Source: RPQJ01 sp963698735 (GTDB lineage: Bacteria > Pseudomonadota > Gammaproteobacteria > Steroidobacterales > Steroidobacteraceae). From it: 64,000 bases of DNA. The translations under genes were made by a program, and so were the position numbers. Shown here one piece after another: positions 35,243 to 45,094 of this stretch (position 1 is its first letter; the number at the start of each line of letters is the position of its first letter). Under the pieces are notes generated by a model that saw nothing but the letters and a program-made list of their open reading frames with translations, did not search any database and was not told the origin of the DNA. The stretch covers positions 1 through 64,000 of the forward strand of contig CAVOSA010000022.1 in the NCBI GenBank assembly GCA_963698735.1, given 5' to 3'.

Positions 35243-36553
35243 ATGGGACACATGGTCGCGAAGGACATCTACGGGGCGCTCGGCGAGAAGATCGACAACC
35301 TGCACGTTCGCACGCCGCAGAACGAGGCGTTCTACGCCATGCTGCGCGAGCTGTACTCCGCGGACGAGGCCGAGCTGATCGTCGCAATGCCGTTCGGGCT
35401 GTCGACACTCGAGCGGATTGCGAAAGTCACGGGACGCGATCGCAAGGAACTGGAGCCGATGCTTGCAGCGCTGTGCGACAAGGGCCTGGTGGTCGATGTT
35501 CGCCTGGGCGACCGTTACCACTACATGCCGGCGCCGTTCGTGATCGGCATCTTCGAGTTCACGATGATGCGGATGGACAATTCGGATCCGGACATCGGCA
35601 AGGTCTCGAGACTGTTCGTCGACTATCTCGAGAGCGGCGAGTTCTACGCGGCCAATTTCAAGGACGGACAGCAGGTATCCGTTGCGCGGGCGCTGCCGCA
35701 TCTGGAGCATCTCGGCGATCACGTCGAGATCCTGGATTACGAGAAAGTCGAGCGGGTCATCGAGGAAGCGGGCTCCTTTTCGCTGTCCAATTGCTCGTGC
35801 CGGCACAAGAAGCACCACGCCGGTGGCCAGGTCTGCAAAGTTCCGCTCGAGACCTGCACCTCCTTCGGCAGCGCTGCGGACTACCTGGTGCGTCACGGCA
35901 TGGGACGCGCGATCTCCAAGTCCGAGATGAAAGACGTGGTGCAGCGATCGAAGGAGCTGAAGCTGGTCTTTTCCGTGGACAATGTGCAGAACCAGCCGGC
36001 GTTCCTGTGCCACTGCTGCGGGTGCTGTTGCGGAATCCTCGAGGGCATCAACAAGCACGGGTACCCGAACGCGATCGTCTCCTCGACGCTCGTGCCGCAA
36101 GTGAGGATGGAGGACTGCAACGGGTGCCAGAAGTGCGCCAGGGCCTGCCACGTGTCGGCCATCACGCTGGTGCCGGAGCCCAAGACGGCGAGCAGCAAGA
36201 GGATGTTCATGCCGCAGATCGACGAGACGGCCTGCATCGGCTGCGGCGTGTGCAGCCTGGTCTGCGAGCCGGACGCGATCGAAATGCACAAGCGCGACCA
36301 GCACGTGATTCATCCGGAGACCACATTCGAGCGGGTGATCCTGCAGTGCCTCGAGCGGGGAACGCTGCAGAATCAGCTGTTCGACGATCCCGGGCGCCTG
36401 ACACACAAGGCGATGCGCGGCATCGTGGGAGGGTTCCTGCGGCTGCCACCGGTCAAAAGGGCACTGATGTCGGACGCCCTGCGTTCGAGGTTCCTGTCGA
36501 CGATGGCCGCTGGCGCGGCAAGGACCAGCCAGGCGGATGCGGTGGAAGCGTAG
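35243..36553 (+). CDS. 4Fe-4S dicluster ferredoxin-type protein
   Basis: A 436-aa iron-sulfur protein. The N-terminal 90 residues form a winged-helix-like domain (VAMPFGLSTLERIAKVTGRD). A Cys-rich centre has LSNCSCRHKKHHAGGQVCK and CHCCGCCCGI. Two classic 4Fe-4S motifs follow: CNGCQKCARACHVSAI and CIGCGVCSLVCEPDAIEM (CxxCxxCxxxC). It probably transfers electrons in the cytoplasm, perhaps with a flavoprotein or oxidoreductase encoded elsewhere. Ribosome binding site GGAGGTG; ATG at 35243. Similar proteins are common in anaerobes and in some aerobic proteobacteria. Confidence 0.8.
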   Translation: MGHMVAKDIYGALGEKIDNLHVRTPQNEAFYAMLRELYSADEAELIVAMPFGLSTLERIAKVTGRDRKELEPMLAALCDKGLVVDVRLGDRYHYMPAPFVIGIFEFTMMRMDNSDPDIGKVSRLFVDYLESGEFYAANFKDGQQVSVARALPHLEHLGDHVEILDYEKVERVIEEAGSFSLSNCSCRHKKHHAGGQVCKVPLETCTSFGSAADYLVRHGMGRAISKSEMKDVVQRSKELKLVFSVDNVQNQPAFLCHCCGCCCGILEGINKHGYPNAIVSSTLVPQVRMEDCNGCQKCARACHVSAITLVPEPKTASSKRMFMPQIDETACIGCGVCSLVCEPDAIEMHKRDQHVIHPETTFERVILQCLERGTLQNQLFDDPGRLTHKAMRGIVGGFLRLPPVKRALMSDALRSRFLSTMAAGAARTSQADAVEA

Positions 36554-36652
36554 AGGATCCCCGAGGGACAGGCCGGAGAGGGGAGTGCGGGTTCGACGAC
36601 GGCTGAGGCGATGAGCGGCGGTGGGGGGATCCACTGCAGAGAATCAAGGCAC

Positions 36653-36685
36653 GGGCCCTCCGCCGCGCGTGGCGGCGGAGGGCCC
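36653..36685. terminator. strong GC hairpin between convergent genes
   Basis: A perfect 13-bp stem (GGGCCCTCCGCCG and its complement) with a 7-nt loop lies between the stops of the 4Fe-4S gene (36553) and the acylase gene (36694). No U-tract exists on either strand, so it would act as a bidirectional transcription barrier rather than a textbook terminator. Confidence 0.5.
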
Positions 36686-36693
36686 TGCACCCA

Positions 36694-39654
36694 TCAGTCA
36701 TCGCACTCGTCGTGGTGGCTGCGACGATAGTTGCCGTCCTGGCATTGATCGCGGCCCGCTGGCCGGAACGACTGCTTGCTGTCGAGGGCTCGCAGCACGT
36801 CCAAGAGGTTCTGGCGCAGCGGATAGGTGTCGTTGGTCAGCCAGCGACCGAGCAGGTTGGCGTAGAAGGGACTGTTCAACACGCCGCTCATCCCGCCAGG
36901 CAGCGCGGTGTCGCCGTCGATCGAGCCGGGATACATGCCCGGGGTGCCGACGTAGCGTCGATTGGGGCCCGAGCCGAACGTGAACGAGCCCGTGCTGTCG
37001 GCGCGCGCACTGTGCGACGAGGCGTCCACGACGCCGAACCCGCCGTCGGTGGCCAGGCCCGGCAGATCCGCGAAGGACGGCGGGAATCCAAGCTGCGGGT
37101 TCGGAATGCTGAACGGCCCGCCGACCGCCAGACCGTCGAAGGTGATTCGGTGCAGCCTGCCCCAGCGGTAGTCGGCCTGCTGGGTCGAGCCATGGAAGGC
37201 GCCGGCGAAGGCTGGCCCGGCGAGCCGGTCCAATGCGTCCAGCACACTCTTGAGCATGACGTAGTCGCGGCGTTGCTCAGGCAGCGGCAGTCCGGCCGCC
37301 GCGGCCCAGCCGAAGAAATCCACGGTCGAGAGGCCGATGCCGTTGCGTTCGACGAGGTGACGCAGCGCCTTGATGGCTTCGGCCGAACCGGGCGTCGGGA
37401 CCCCGAGTTGCGTCAGCGTCAGGTCGACGCCGTTCGCAATCGCCTGGCCGCGCCAGACGGAGTAGATCGTCGCGGCGATGCTGTGCTCGATCTCGGTCGG
37501 CGAGGGCGGCGAGAACTCGCCGTCGACATCGATCGCGTCGTAGCCGGTCGCGACGCCGGTGGGGGTGGTGAAGTTCCACTTCTTGAGCCGCCCCACGGCT
37601 TCGGCGACTCGCGGGTCACCGGCCAGCGCCTTGAGGGCGGCCGGCGCGGACGGCGTGGTCGCGTTGGCGAATGCGGCGAGGATGTAAGGCGTGAAGACCG
37701 TGGCGTCGAGCAGCGTCACGTCGGCCTGGATCGCCTTCATGTCGGCGCTGTCGACGAGGCCTTGCGCGAACTTTGCCTTGAGCGCCTCGGTGATGCGACC
37801 GGCCCGCGTGCCGAAGTCGAACGAATAGCCGAGGTAGTAGATGCCCTGGCCGCCGACGCGCAGCTGGTTGAGCGGGTCGTTGTCGAGGGTCGCGCCGGAG
37901 GTGTCGTTGTTGGCGTTCACGACAAAACCGTTCTTCGGATTCACGGTCTGCGGCAATTCGGCTGCCGGCAGCGCGAGGTAACCACTGCCGTTGGTCGGGC
38001 CCGGGTTGGGGTCCTTGAGCCATTCGTTGCCGCCCTGGCCGTTGCGGATGAACCAGGGCGGCGAGCCCGTGACCGTGTTCTGCTGCAGGTCTTCACGCAG
38101 CGGCACCTCACTGGTGGTGAAGTAGGCGATGTTGCCGGCGATGTCGCCGTAGATGAAATTCTGCGAGCCGACATCAAAGTACTGCAGTGCCGCCCGGAAT
38201 TCGTTCAGGTTGCGAGCGTGGTTCAGCAGGCGGAACGTTTCCAGTTCGCGCGTGCCGCTGAAGCCCGTGTACTGCACGCTCAGGGCTCTGCCGCCGCCGA
38301 GGTCAGCGATGACGGGGCCGTTGTTGCGACGGGGAATCGTCAGCACCACCGCCGGCACGGGGCCGCCCGCCGGGATGGTGACCAGCGTGTCGGGTCCGTT
38401 GGCCAGACCGTCGAGCGCGTTGGCCTTGAAGGTCACCGGAATCGGGATGACGTTCTCCATCTGGCCGAGGTAAAGGGAAGAGAGCCCGCTCGGCGACGCC
38501 GGGTTCGGCACCAGCTGCTCGAGATAGGTGTCGGTGACGTCGAAACCGGTGGTGGTTTCGCCCCAGGTGACGAACCGGTTCTGGCCGAGCACCACCCACG
38601 GCGTACCGGCCACGCTGCTGCCGATCACGTCGAGTCCGCTCCACGGGGCGCTCAGGTGGATCTGGTAGAAATTCGGCGGCAGGTCGAGGCTCAGGTGCGG
38701 ATCGTTGGCCACGAGCGGGCGGCCGTCCTTGGTGCGCGATCCCGCGACCGCCCATTCATTGCTGCCGATCTGCTGTTCGGTGCGCGCCAGGGTGTTCTTC
38801 AGGAAGGGGACCGCGTCGAAGCGGTTCCTCAGGTTGTGTAACGAACGAAGTGCCGTCGCGTCGAGCGACACGCCCGCAAGGTCGGTCGTCGCCGCCGGCG
38901 CCGAGGTCGCCGCGGCCGCCGACTTCAACGGGGACGACGCGCTGGTTTTCGCGAGTCCGCCCAGGAACGGCGCCTTGCCCGTCGCATCCGGAACGCTGGC
39001 TGCCGGGTCGAAGGGCGCTGAGCGGAAGACGTCGCCAAAGAACATGGCCTGTGCCAACGGGCCTCCGAGCTTGGCGGCGTAGGCCTGGAAGTCGGAGGTG
39101 GCGCCGGTGTCGAGGTCGAACGACAACTGGAAGGCGAGCGCCTTGCCGATGACCGCACAGTCAAGCGCGGTCCAGGGCTGGAACTTCTTGAGTTCCAGCG
39201 CCGTGTACTGCAGCGGCAGCGGGTTGCGCTTGACCCAGGCGTTGACGCCGTCGGCATAGGCCTGCAGGCCGGCGCGCGTGGCCGGGGAGTACGCCGCGAG
39301 GGAGCGTTCTGCGCCGCGCTTCAGGCCGATCGTGCGCAGTTCGATGTCGCTCGCAAGCGCGCCGGTGCCGAGCAGTTCCGCCAGCGTGCCGCTGGCCTGT
39401 CGGCGCAGGACGTCCAGCTGGAACAGACGGTCCTGTGCCTGCACCCAGCCCTGCAGAAACAGGGCGTCGTGCTCGTCCACGGCATAGATGTGCGGCATGC
39501 CGTCGACATCACGCAGTATTCGCGCGGGGCCGTGCAGTTCCGACAGCGTGATGGCGCCGTTGTTGCCGTGCCAGGGCGGTTGGTTACCGCCGCTCGCATT
39601 GGCTACCGACAGGATAAACAGCGCGCCGAGAAGCGCGAGGCGTGAGTAACGCAT
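36694..39654 (-). CDS. penicillin acylase family protein (AHL-acylase/PvdQ type)
   Basis: A 986-aa Ntn-hydrolase precursor. The signal peptide MRYSRLALLGALFILSVANA is followed by an alpha-subunit region (ARILRDVDGMPHIYAVDEHD, FLQGWVQAQDRLFQLDVLRR). The autocatalytic cleavage site is QQIGSNEWAVAG, with the nucleophilic Ser near residue 298. The beta subunit has RPLVANDPHLSLDLPPNFYQ and a C-terminal HGSTQQADYRWGRLHRITFD. Members hydrolyse amide bonds of acyl-homoserine lactones, penicillins or pyoverdine precursors in the periplasm; the substrate here is unknown. An Ala/Ser insertion near residues 245-275 lies in the spacer. ATG at 39654. Confidence 0.9.
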   Translation of the reverse strand: MRYSRLALLGALFILSVANASGGNQPPWHGNNGAITLSELHGPARILRDVDGMPHIYAVDEHDALFLQGWVQAQDRLFQLDVLRRQASGTLAELLGTGALASDIELRTIGLKRGAERSLAAYSPATRAGLQAYADGVNAWVKRNPLPLQYTALELKKFQPWTALDCAVIGKALAFQLSFDLDTGATSDFQAYAAKLGGPLAQAMFFGDVFRSAPFDPAASVPDATGKAPFLGGLAKTSASSPLKSAAAATSAPAATTDLAGVSLDATALRSLHNLRNRFDAVPFLKNTLARTEQQIGSNEWAVAGSRTKDGRPLVANDPHLSLDLPPNFYQIHLSAPWSGLDVIGSSVAGTPWVVLGQNRFVTWGETTTGFDVTDTYLEQLVPNPASPSGLSSLYLGQMENVIPIPVTFKANALDGLANGPDTLVTIPAGGPVPAVVLTIPRRNNGPVIADLGGGRALSVQYTGFSGTRELETFRLLNHARNLNEFRAALQYFDVGSQNFIYGDIAGNIAYFTTSEVPLREDLQQNTVTGSPPWFIRNGQGGNEWLKDPNPGPTNGSGYLALPAAELPQTVNPKNGFVVNANNDTSGATLDNDPLNQLRVGGQGIYYLGYSFDFGTRAGRITEALKAKFAQGLVDSADMKAIQADVTLLDATVFTPYILAAFANATTPSAPAALKALAGDPRVAEAVGRLKKWNFTTPTGVATGYDAIDVDGEFSPPSPTEIEHSIAATIYSVWRGQAIANGVDLTLTQLGVPTPGSAEAIKALRHLVERNGIGLSTVDFFGWAAAAGLPLPEQRRDYVMLKSVLDALDRLAGPAFAGAFHGSTQQADYRWGRLHRITFDGLAVGGPFSIPNPQLGFPPSFADLPGLATDGGFGVVDASSHSARADSTGSFTFGSGPNRRYVGTPGMYPGSIDGDTALPGGMSGVLNSPFYANLLGRWLTNDTYPLRQNLLDVLRALDSKQSFRPAGRDQCQDGNYRRSHHDECDD

Positions 39655-39699
39655 GAGTCTGTCCCCTTGAGTCCCGGTTCTTGTGATGCCGTCCACGAA

Positions 39700-40068
39700 G
39701 CACGTGTTCATGCCACTTATACGCCTGCCCTGCCGGGGTGGAAATCGTGCGGTGCAGTGCAGGACAGCGAGCCACGGGGACGGGCCGCGGTAGTCCTGGG
39801 TACCCAGGGTATGCGGGCCGATCAGAGCGAAGCCGGCCCCGGCATCGAATACAAACCCTCCGCCCTTGCTGCGGACAGTGATCTTGGGAATCAGCGACAC
39901 CGTCACGGCGTCTTCGCCGGCGGACTGCAGCAGCCCGGTACTCGCCGTCAGCTGGGAGCCGATTTTCCAGCCCGACTTGATCTTGCTCAGCCAGGGGCGT
40001 GGCGAAATGCGCCGAGAGGTCATAGGCATCGGCCTGTTCCGGCTGGGCGGCGCCGAGAGTAGTTGCAT
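39700..40068 (-). pseudogene. possible lipid A deacylase (PagL-like) remnant
   Basis: In the frame upstream of the acylase, GLLQSAGEDAVTVSLIPKIT, GGFVFDAGAGFALIGPHTL and GTQDYRGP resemble acyloxyacyl hydrolase/PagL outer-membrane proteins. No proper start or C-terminal catalytic strand is visible. It is a fragment, with boundaries approximate. The remainder of 39655-40298 shows no gene. Confidence 0.4.
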
Positions 40069-40298
40069 TGGAGACCCGCGCCCGGATGCTGAGGCTCAGC
40101 AGAGAAGAATCACCGGAAGCGTCAGCGGGTCAGGCGGGTGATCAGTAGTGGCGCCCGGCGCATGACGGAAAGCGCGCGGCACTGCTGGCCGACGAGGTGT
40201 GGCCGCCGAAGCCGCACGCCCATCGGGGTGCGTCTTCGCGGCAAGGCCGGCGTAGACTAGTAATGGAAGGGCCGCTCATCGCTGAGCCGTCGATCCCT

Positions 40299-41048
40299 AT
40301 GGCAAACCCGTCCATTTCGGTCACCAGTTTCCTGGCCGCACTGCTGTTGGCTGGCTGTGTTCAGGCGGGCGCGTCAGACACCGCGTCTTACGAAGCCGAA
40401 CGGCGGGCGCTCATGCGCGAGATCGAGCGCGACGTGCGCGAGACCGCCGAGTACCTGAACCGGCGCGAACTCGACCCGCGCGTGATGGCGGCCATGGCCT
40501 CCGTGCCGCGACACGAGTTCGTGCGCCCCGAGAACCGGGACCTCGCCTACGCGAACCGGCCGTTGCCGATCGGGTACGGCCAGACGATCTCGCAGCCGTA
40601 CATCGTGGCGGTCATGACCGACCTGCTCGAGCCCGCGAAGGGCTGCCGGGCACTCGAAGTGGGCACCGGTTCCGGCTACCAGGCCGCGGTGCTGAGCCGG
40701 TTGTGCGAGAAGGTCTACACCCTCGAGATCGTCGAGGGGCTCGGCCAGCAGGCCCGCGCACGGCTGGCGCGGCTCGGTTACACGAACGTCGACGTGCGGA
40801 TCGGCGACGGCTATTACGGCTGGCCCGAGGCCGCCCCGTTCGACGTGATCGTGGTGACGGCCGTTGCGGGTCACATTCCGCCGCCACTGCTCAAGCAGCT
40901 CAAGCCGGGCGGTCGCATGGTGCTGCCCGTGGGCACGCGTTTCACCACGCAGCAGCTGGTCCTGGTGCGCAAGCTCGACGACGGTCGCATCACGACTCGG
41001 CAGATGCTGCCCGTCGCCTTCGTGCCGCTCACCGGCGGACATGACTGA
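40299..41048 (+). CDS. pcm: protein-L-isoaspartate O-methyltransferase with lipoprotein-type signal (copy 1)
   Basis: A 249-aa protein. An N-terminal segment SFLAALLLAGCVQAGASD has a lipobox-like LAGC. The Pcm fold follows: MASVPRHEFVRPENRDLAYA, RPLPIGYGQTISQPYIVAVM, the SAM-binding ALEVGTGSGYQAAVLSRL, TLEIVEGLGQQARARL, DVIVVTAVAGHIPPPLL and QLKPGGRMVLPVG. The enzyme normally repairs isoaspartyl residues in the cytoplasm using SAM; an envelope-tethered version is unusual. It is the first gene of duplication unit 1 and overlaps the next gene by 8 nt. Confidence 0.85.
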   Translation: MANPSISVTSFLAALLLAGCVQAGASDTASYEAERRALMREIERDVRETAEYLNRRELDPRVMAAMASVPRHEFVRPENRDLAYANRPLPIGYGQTISQPYIVAVMTDLLEPAKGCRALEVGTGSGYQAAVLSRLCEKVYTLEIVEGLGQQARARLARLGYTNVDVRIGDGYYGWPEAAPFDVIVVTAVAGHIPPPLLKQLKPGGRMVLPVGTRFTTQQLVLVRKLDDGRITTRQMLPVAFVPLTGGHD

Positions 41049-43500
41049 CGTCGCGCCGCGTCCACCGCTCGCATCGGTGGCACTGCTCTCGTCCGCAGCG
41101 CTGGCCACCGAGATCCTGCTCAGCCGATCCTTTGCCGTGGTGCACTGGCACCATTTCGCCTACATGATCATCAGCCTCGCGCTGCTCGGTTTTGGCGCGA
41201 GCGGCACGTTCCTCGCGCTCGCACATCGCCGGCTGCTGCAGCACTTCGCTGCGAGCTACCTGGGCAACGTCGCGGCGTTCGGCATCCTGGTCGTCGCCAG
41301 CCCCGTGCTGGCCCAGGCGTTGCCCTTCCAGGCGGAGGCGCTGCTCTGGGATCCGTGGCAGCCGCTGTGGCTCGTGCTGCTCTATCTCGTCCTGTCCACG
41401 CCGTTCTTCTGCGCCGCCAACGCGATCGGTCTCGTGCTGATCGCCTTCCGCGACTGCGCGGGCCGGGTCTACGCTGCGGACCTGGTCGGCGCAGGCCTGG
41501 GCAGCGTGGTACTGCTCGGCCTGCTGTACCGGCTCTGGCCCGAGGATCTCCTGAGGATCATTGCCGCCGCGGGCTTCGTGGCGATGTGCCTCGGCGCCTT
41601 CGAACTGCGGGCGCGCCCGGGAGTGTGGGTCGGCGCCGCGGTGCTCGGCGTCGCAGCGACCATCGCGATCCCGACAGCGCTGCTCAGGTTCGAGCCCGGG
41701 CCCTACAAGGGACTGAGCCAGGCATTGCTCATCGATGGCACGCGGGTCACCCGCGAGCGATCGAGTCCGCTGGGCCGCGTCACGGTGATCGAAAGCCCGC
41801 GAGTTCCGCTGCGCTCTGCGCCCGGCTTGAGTCTGGGTTCCACCAGCGAGCCACCGGATCAGGTGGGGGTATTCACCGACGGTGACAACCTGCAGGTCAT
41901 CACGGCCGCAAGCGGCGATGACGAACGCCTGGCGTTCCTCGCAGAGACGACGTCTGCTCTCGCCTATCGCATCGCAACGCCCCGCACGGTGTTCGTGCCG
42001 GGCGCGGGCGGCGGCATGGAAATCCTGCGCGCACAGCATTTCGGCGCGCAGCTCGTCGATGCGGTCGAACTCAACCCGCAGGTCGCGGAGCTGCTGCGGG
42101 TGGAGTTCAGTGACTACACGGGCGGTCTGCTCGAGCGCCCGGGCGTGCGCCTGCACGTCGGCGACGCTCGCGGCTTCCTGGCGGCGACCGATCGTCGCTA
42201 CGACCTCATCCAGATGTCGTTGACTGGCGCGGCAGCCGGCGGCGGCCTTGGCGGCCTCAACGAGGATTACCTGCACACCGTCGAGGCTTTCCGCCTCTAC
42301 CTCGGGCACCTTGAGCCCGGGGGTTTCCTCTCGATCACGCGCTGGGCGCAGATTCCGCCGCGGGACAGCCTGAAGCTCGTGGCGACGGTCATCGCAGCCC
42401 TCGAATCGAGCGGCGTCACCGATGCCGCCGATCGCCTGCTGATGATCCGCGGCTGGCAGACCTCCACGCTGCTCGTGAAGAACGGTCCCGTCACGGCGGG
42501 CGACGTGCAGAGACTGCGCGAGTTCTGCGCTGCACTTTCTTTCGACGTCGTCTGGTTCCCGGGCATCCGGGCCGAGGACGTGAACCTCTACAACCAGTTG
42601 CCCGCGCCCTGGTACTTCGATGGCGTGCAGGCGCTGCTCGGCCCGGGCCGCGCCGACTTCACGGCGGCGTACGCGTTCGATATCCGGCCCGCAACGGACG
42701 ATCGACCGTATTTCCAGAATTTTTTCCGCTGGCCCGTGCTGACAGAGGCCTGGCGCGCCAAGGACCGCGGCGGCATGGCGCTGCTCGAGGCCGGTTACCT
42801 GCTGCTCGTCACCACGCTCGTGCAGGCGCTGCTGGCGGGGCTGTTGCTGATCCTGCTGCCGTTGCTGCTGTTCGCTCCGCTCGCGCGGACCCACCGTCGT
42901 CTGCGGTGGCAGGTGTTCGCGTACTTCGCGGGCATCGGGCTCGCCTTCCTGTTCGTCGAGATCGCGTTCCTGCAGAAGCTGATGCTCCTGGTCCACCATC
43001 CGACCGTTGCGTTGTCACTGGTGCTCGCGACGTTCCTGCTCGGGGCCGGCGCCGGCAGCGCCTGGTCGAGCCGTGTCCCAACGGCTCGGAGTCGAATCCT
43101 GCTCAGCGGAGCGGTCGCTGGCATCGTGCTGCTCGGCGTCCTCTACGGCGCAGCGTTCGACGCGCTGATCGGTGAACTTGCGGCCTGGCCGACGCCGGCG
43201 CGGGCACTGGTCGCCGCGGGGCTGCTCGCCCCGCTCGCATTCTGCATGGGCATGCCGTTTCCGCTCGCGCTGCGCGAACTCGATGAGCCGCTGGTGCCGT
43301 GGGCCTGGGGCATCAACGGTTGCGCCTCCGTCGTCAGCGCCGCGCTGGCGACGCTGCTCGCGGTCGACTTCGGCTTCAGCGTCGTGCTGTGGATCGCACT
43401 GGCGCTCTACGTCCTGGTGCTCATGGTCTTTCCGCGACGGCGGGAGACTCAAGCGCGTCGGCCTGACTCATGCAGCGCTGGCCCGGCCCGCGCAGATTGA
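41041..43500 (+). CDS. spermidine synthase-like multi-pass membrane protein (copy 1)
   Basis: An 819-aa protein. About seven N-terminal hydrophobic segments (residues 10-230) precede a Rossmann-type aminopropyltransferase/methyltransferase-like domain (TVFVPGAGGGMEILRAQHFG, VELNPQVAELL, LHVGDARGFLAATDRRYDLI, GGLNEDYLHTVEAFRLYLGH). About seven C-terminal hydrophobic segments follow. This is the architecture of membrane-fused spermidine-synthase-like proteins of unknown substrate. Its ATG lies inside the 3' end of pcm, so the pair is co-translated. It differs from copy 2 at only one residue that I could see (Gln/Arg near residue 66). Confidence 0.85.
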   Translation: MTDVAPRPPLASVALLSSAALATEILLSRSFAVVHWHHFAYMIISLALLGFGASGTFLALAHRRLLQHFAASYLGNVAAFGILVVASPVLAQALPFQAEALLWDPWQPLWLVLLYLVLSTPFFCAANAIGLVLIAFRDCAGRVYAADLVGAGLGSVVLLGLLYRLWPEDLLRIIAAAGFVAMCLGAFELRARPGVWVGAAVLGVAATIAIPTALLRFEPGPYKGLSQALLIDGTRVTRERSSPLGRVTVIESPRVPLRSAPGLSLGSTSEPPDQVGVFTDGDNLQVITAASGDDERLAFLAETTSALAYRIATPRTVFVPGAGGGMEILRAQHFGAQLVDAVELNPQVAELLRVEFSDYTGGLLERPGVRLHVGDARGFLAATDRRYDLIQMSLTGAAAGGGLGGLNEDYLHTVEAFRLYLGHLEPGGFLSITRWAQIPPRDSLKLVATVIAALESSGVTDAADRLLMIRGWQTSTLLVKNGPVTAGDVQRLREFCAALSFDVVWFPGIRAEDVNLYNQLPAPWYFDGVQALLGPGRADFTAAYAFDIRPATDDRPYFQNFFRWPVLTEAWRAKDRGGMALLEAGYLLLVTTLVQALLAGLLLILLPLLLFAPLARTHRRLRWQVFAYFAGIGLAFLFVEIAFLQKLMLLVHHPTVALSLVLATFLLGAGAGSAWSSRVPTARSRILLSGAVAGIVLLGVLYGAAFDALIGELAAWPTPARALVAAGLLAPLAFCMGMPFPLALRELDEPLVPWAWGINGCASVVSAALATLLAVDFGFSVVLWIALALYVLVLMVFPRRRETQARRPDSCSAGPARAD

Positions 43501-43588
43501 CCATCTGAGTTCGAGGCTCAGAATTCATCTGCATTTCTCGGTGTTTTCGTCGAATATTCACTTGAGAATGGCGGCGAGTTTGCTAGCA

Positions 43589-43608
43589 TACTGTATATAA
43601 ACACAGTA
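43589..43608 (+). promoter_or_regulatory. LexA (SOS) box, copy 1
   Basis: TACTGT-ATATAAAC-ACAGTA is an almost perfect match to the enterobacterial LexA operator (CTGT-N8-ACAG with AT-rich core). It lies 11 nt before the ATG of the DUF222/HNH gene. A TTGAGA (43563-43568) and CATACT may form the promoter that it overlaps. Confidence 0.85.
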
Positions 43609-43619
43609 TCGGTGCGGCC

Positions 43620-45018
43620 ATGGAATACGCCCCACAGGACGCCACTCGGAACGCTACGGACAGCGGCCTTTCGCTTCGCGAACTCGAAGCGCAGATCACC
43701 GAGTTGGCGGGCCACCTCAACGCGGCCAATCACCGCTGGCTGGTCCTGATCGCCGAGTTCGACCGTCGCCATGGCTGGTCGGATGGCGCCACGCAGTCGT
43801 GTGCGCACTGGCTCAGCTGGAAATGCGGGCTCGATCTCGGGGCGGCGCGCGAGAAGGTTCGCGTGGCCAGGGCGATCGAAGAGCTGCCGAAGATTTCGGC
43901 GGCGATGGCCAACGGGCAGTTGAGCTACTCGAAGGCGCGGGCGCTCACTCGCGTGGCCACGCCGGCCATCGAAGACGTGTTGCTCAACGTTGCGCTCAAC
44001 GGCACCACGCATCACGTTGAGACGCTGGTGCGCCAGTTCCGCCGCGTGCAGGAAGTCGAGGAGCTTTCGCGCGAGGCACGGCAGTACTCGCAACGGCGCC
44101 TCACGTATTTCCACGACCACGACGGTTCCTTGGTGGTGAAGCTGCAGCTCACGGCCGAGAGCGGTGCGCTGTTTCTGAAGGCCATCGAGGCCGCGCTGCC
44201 AGAAATTCCGTTGCCGGATGATTGTAAAGATTCGCTGCACGTTTCAGCTGAAACGTCCGGCGCAAATTTCGGATCGACGGGCATTGTAACCACGGCCGCC
44301 ATGCGTCGTGCCGATGCGCTCGTCGTCATGGCCGAAAGCCTGCTGCAACACGGCGCGACTGCGATGAAAGGCGGCGATCGTCACCAGGTCGTCGTGCACG
44401 TCGACGATGCGACGCTGCGCAAGGGCGAGGCCGGTCGCTGCGAGCTCGACGATGGTCCTGCAATTCCGGTGGAAACCGCGCGTCGCCTCGTCTTGCGACT
44501 GCAGCAAGGTCGAGATCACGGAAGACGAGCAGGGCGAGCCGCTCGATGTGGGTCGCAAAACGCGCAGTATTCCACCGGCGCTGCGCCGCGCACTGGCCTC
44601 GCGCGACAAGGGCTGCGTTTTTCCGGGCTGCAATCACAAGCGTTTCGTGGACGGGCACCACGTCGAGCACTGGGCGGATGGCGGCGAAACCAGGCTGTCG
44701 AACCTGGCCACGCTGTGCCGGTTCCACCATCGTGCCGTGCATGAGGGCGGGCTCAAGATGGAGCGCTGCGACGACGGCGCGTGGCGTTTCTTCAATGCCA
44801 GGGGCGAGTCGCTGTACGGCTGCGCGCCGGGGCACACGCAGCCGCTTGCGGATTGGCGTCGACTGCCCACCGAGCATGCGGAGCGGGGTATCCACATTGA
44901 TCCGCATACCGCGACGACTGGATGGCGCGGCGAACGCATGGATTACGGCGTTGCCATCGACTCGCTGCGGTACCGATCAGCCGCGGAGCAACATCCGCAG
45001 CCTGGTGGCACGACGTAG
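43620..45018 (+). pseudogene. DUF222/HNH endonuclease gene, frameshifted (copy 1)
   Basis: Compared with its intact twin at 50961, one extra base at about 44491-44494 shifts the frame after ETARRLV. As written, the first-frame product ends at 44744 without the HNH domain. The HNH domain (CVFPGCNHKRFVDGHHVEHW, then LSNLATLCRFHHRAVH) is encoded in the other frame up to 45018. The DUF222 (13E12-type) domain covers residues 10-270 (GLDLGAAREKVRVARAIEEL, SYSKARALTRVA). Several missense differences from copy 2 are present. It lies under a LexA box. Confidence 0.85.
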
Positions 45019-45094
45019 AGGGTTGCGTATTCGCCTGACCAGGCTGTCGCGGGCTGCAGTCGCTTGCCCGGAATCCCCGACCGCCCGGGTGCGC

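Noticed and set aside
35204..36634. 476-codon minus-strand frame
   Set aside because: Antisense to the 4Fe-4S protein, whose Cys motifs prove the plus-strand reading.
36653..36685. Canonical rho-independent terminator
   Set aside because: The hairpin is strong but no U-tract follows on either strand, so it is listed only as a terminator-like barrier.
36712..38841. 709-codon frame opposite the penicillin acylase gene
   Set aside because: It is the antisense shadow of a well-supported acylase and contains no recognisable domain.
41029..42999. 656-codon minus-strand frame inside the tandem repeat
   Set aside because: Antisense shadow of the 819-aa membrane protein; it is broken at the equivalent place in the second unit.
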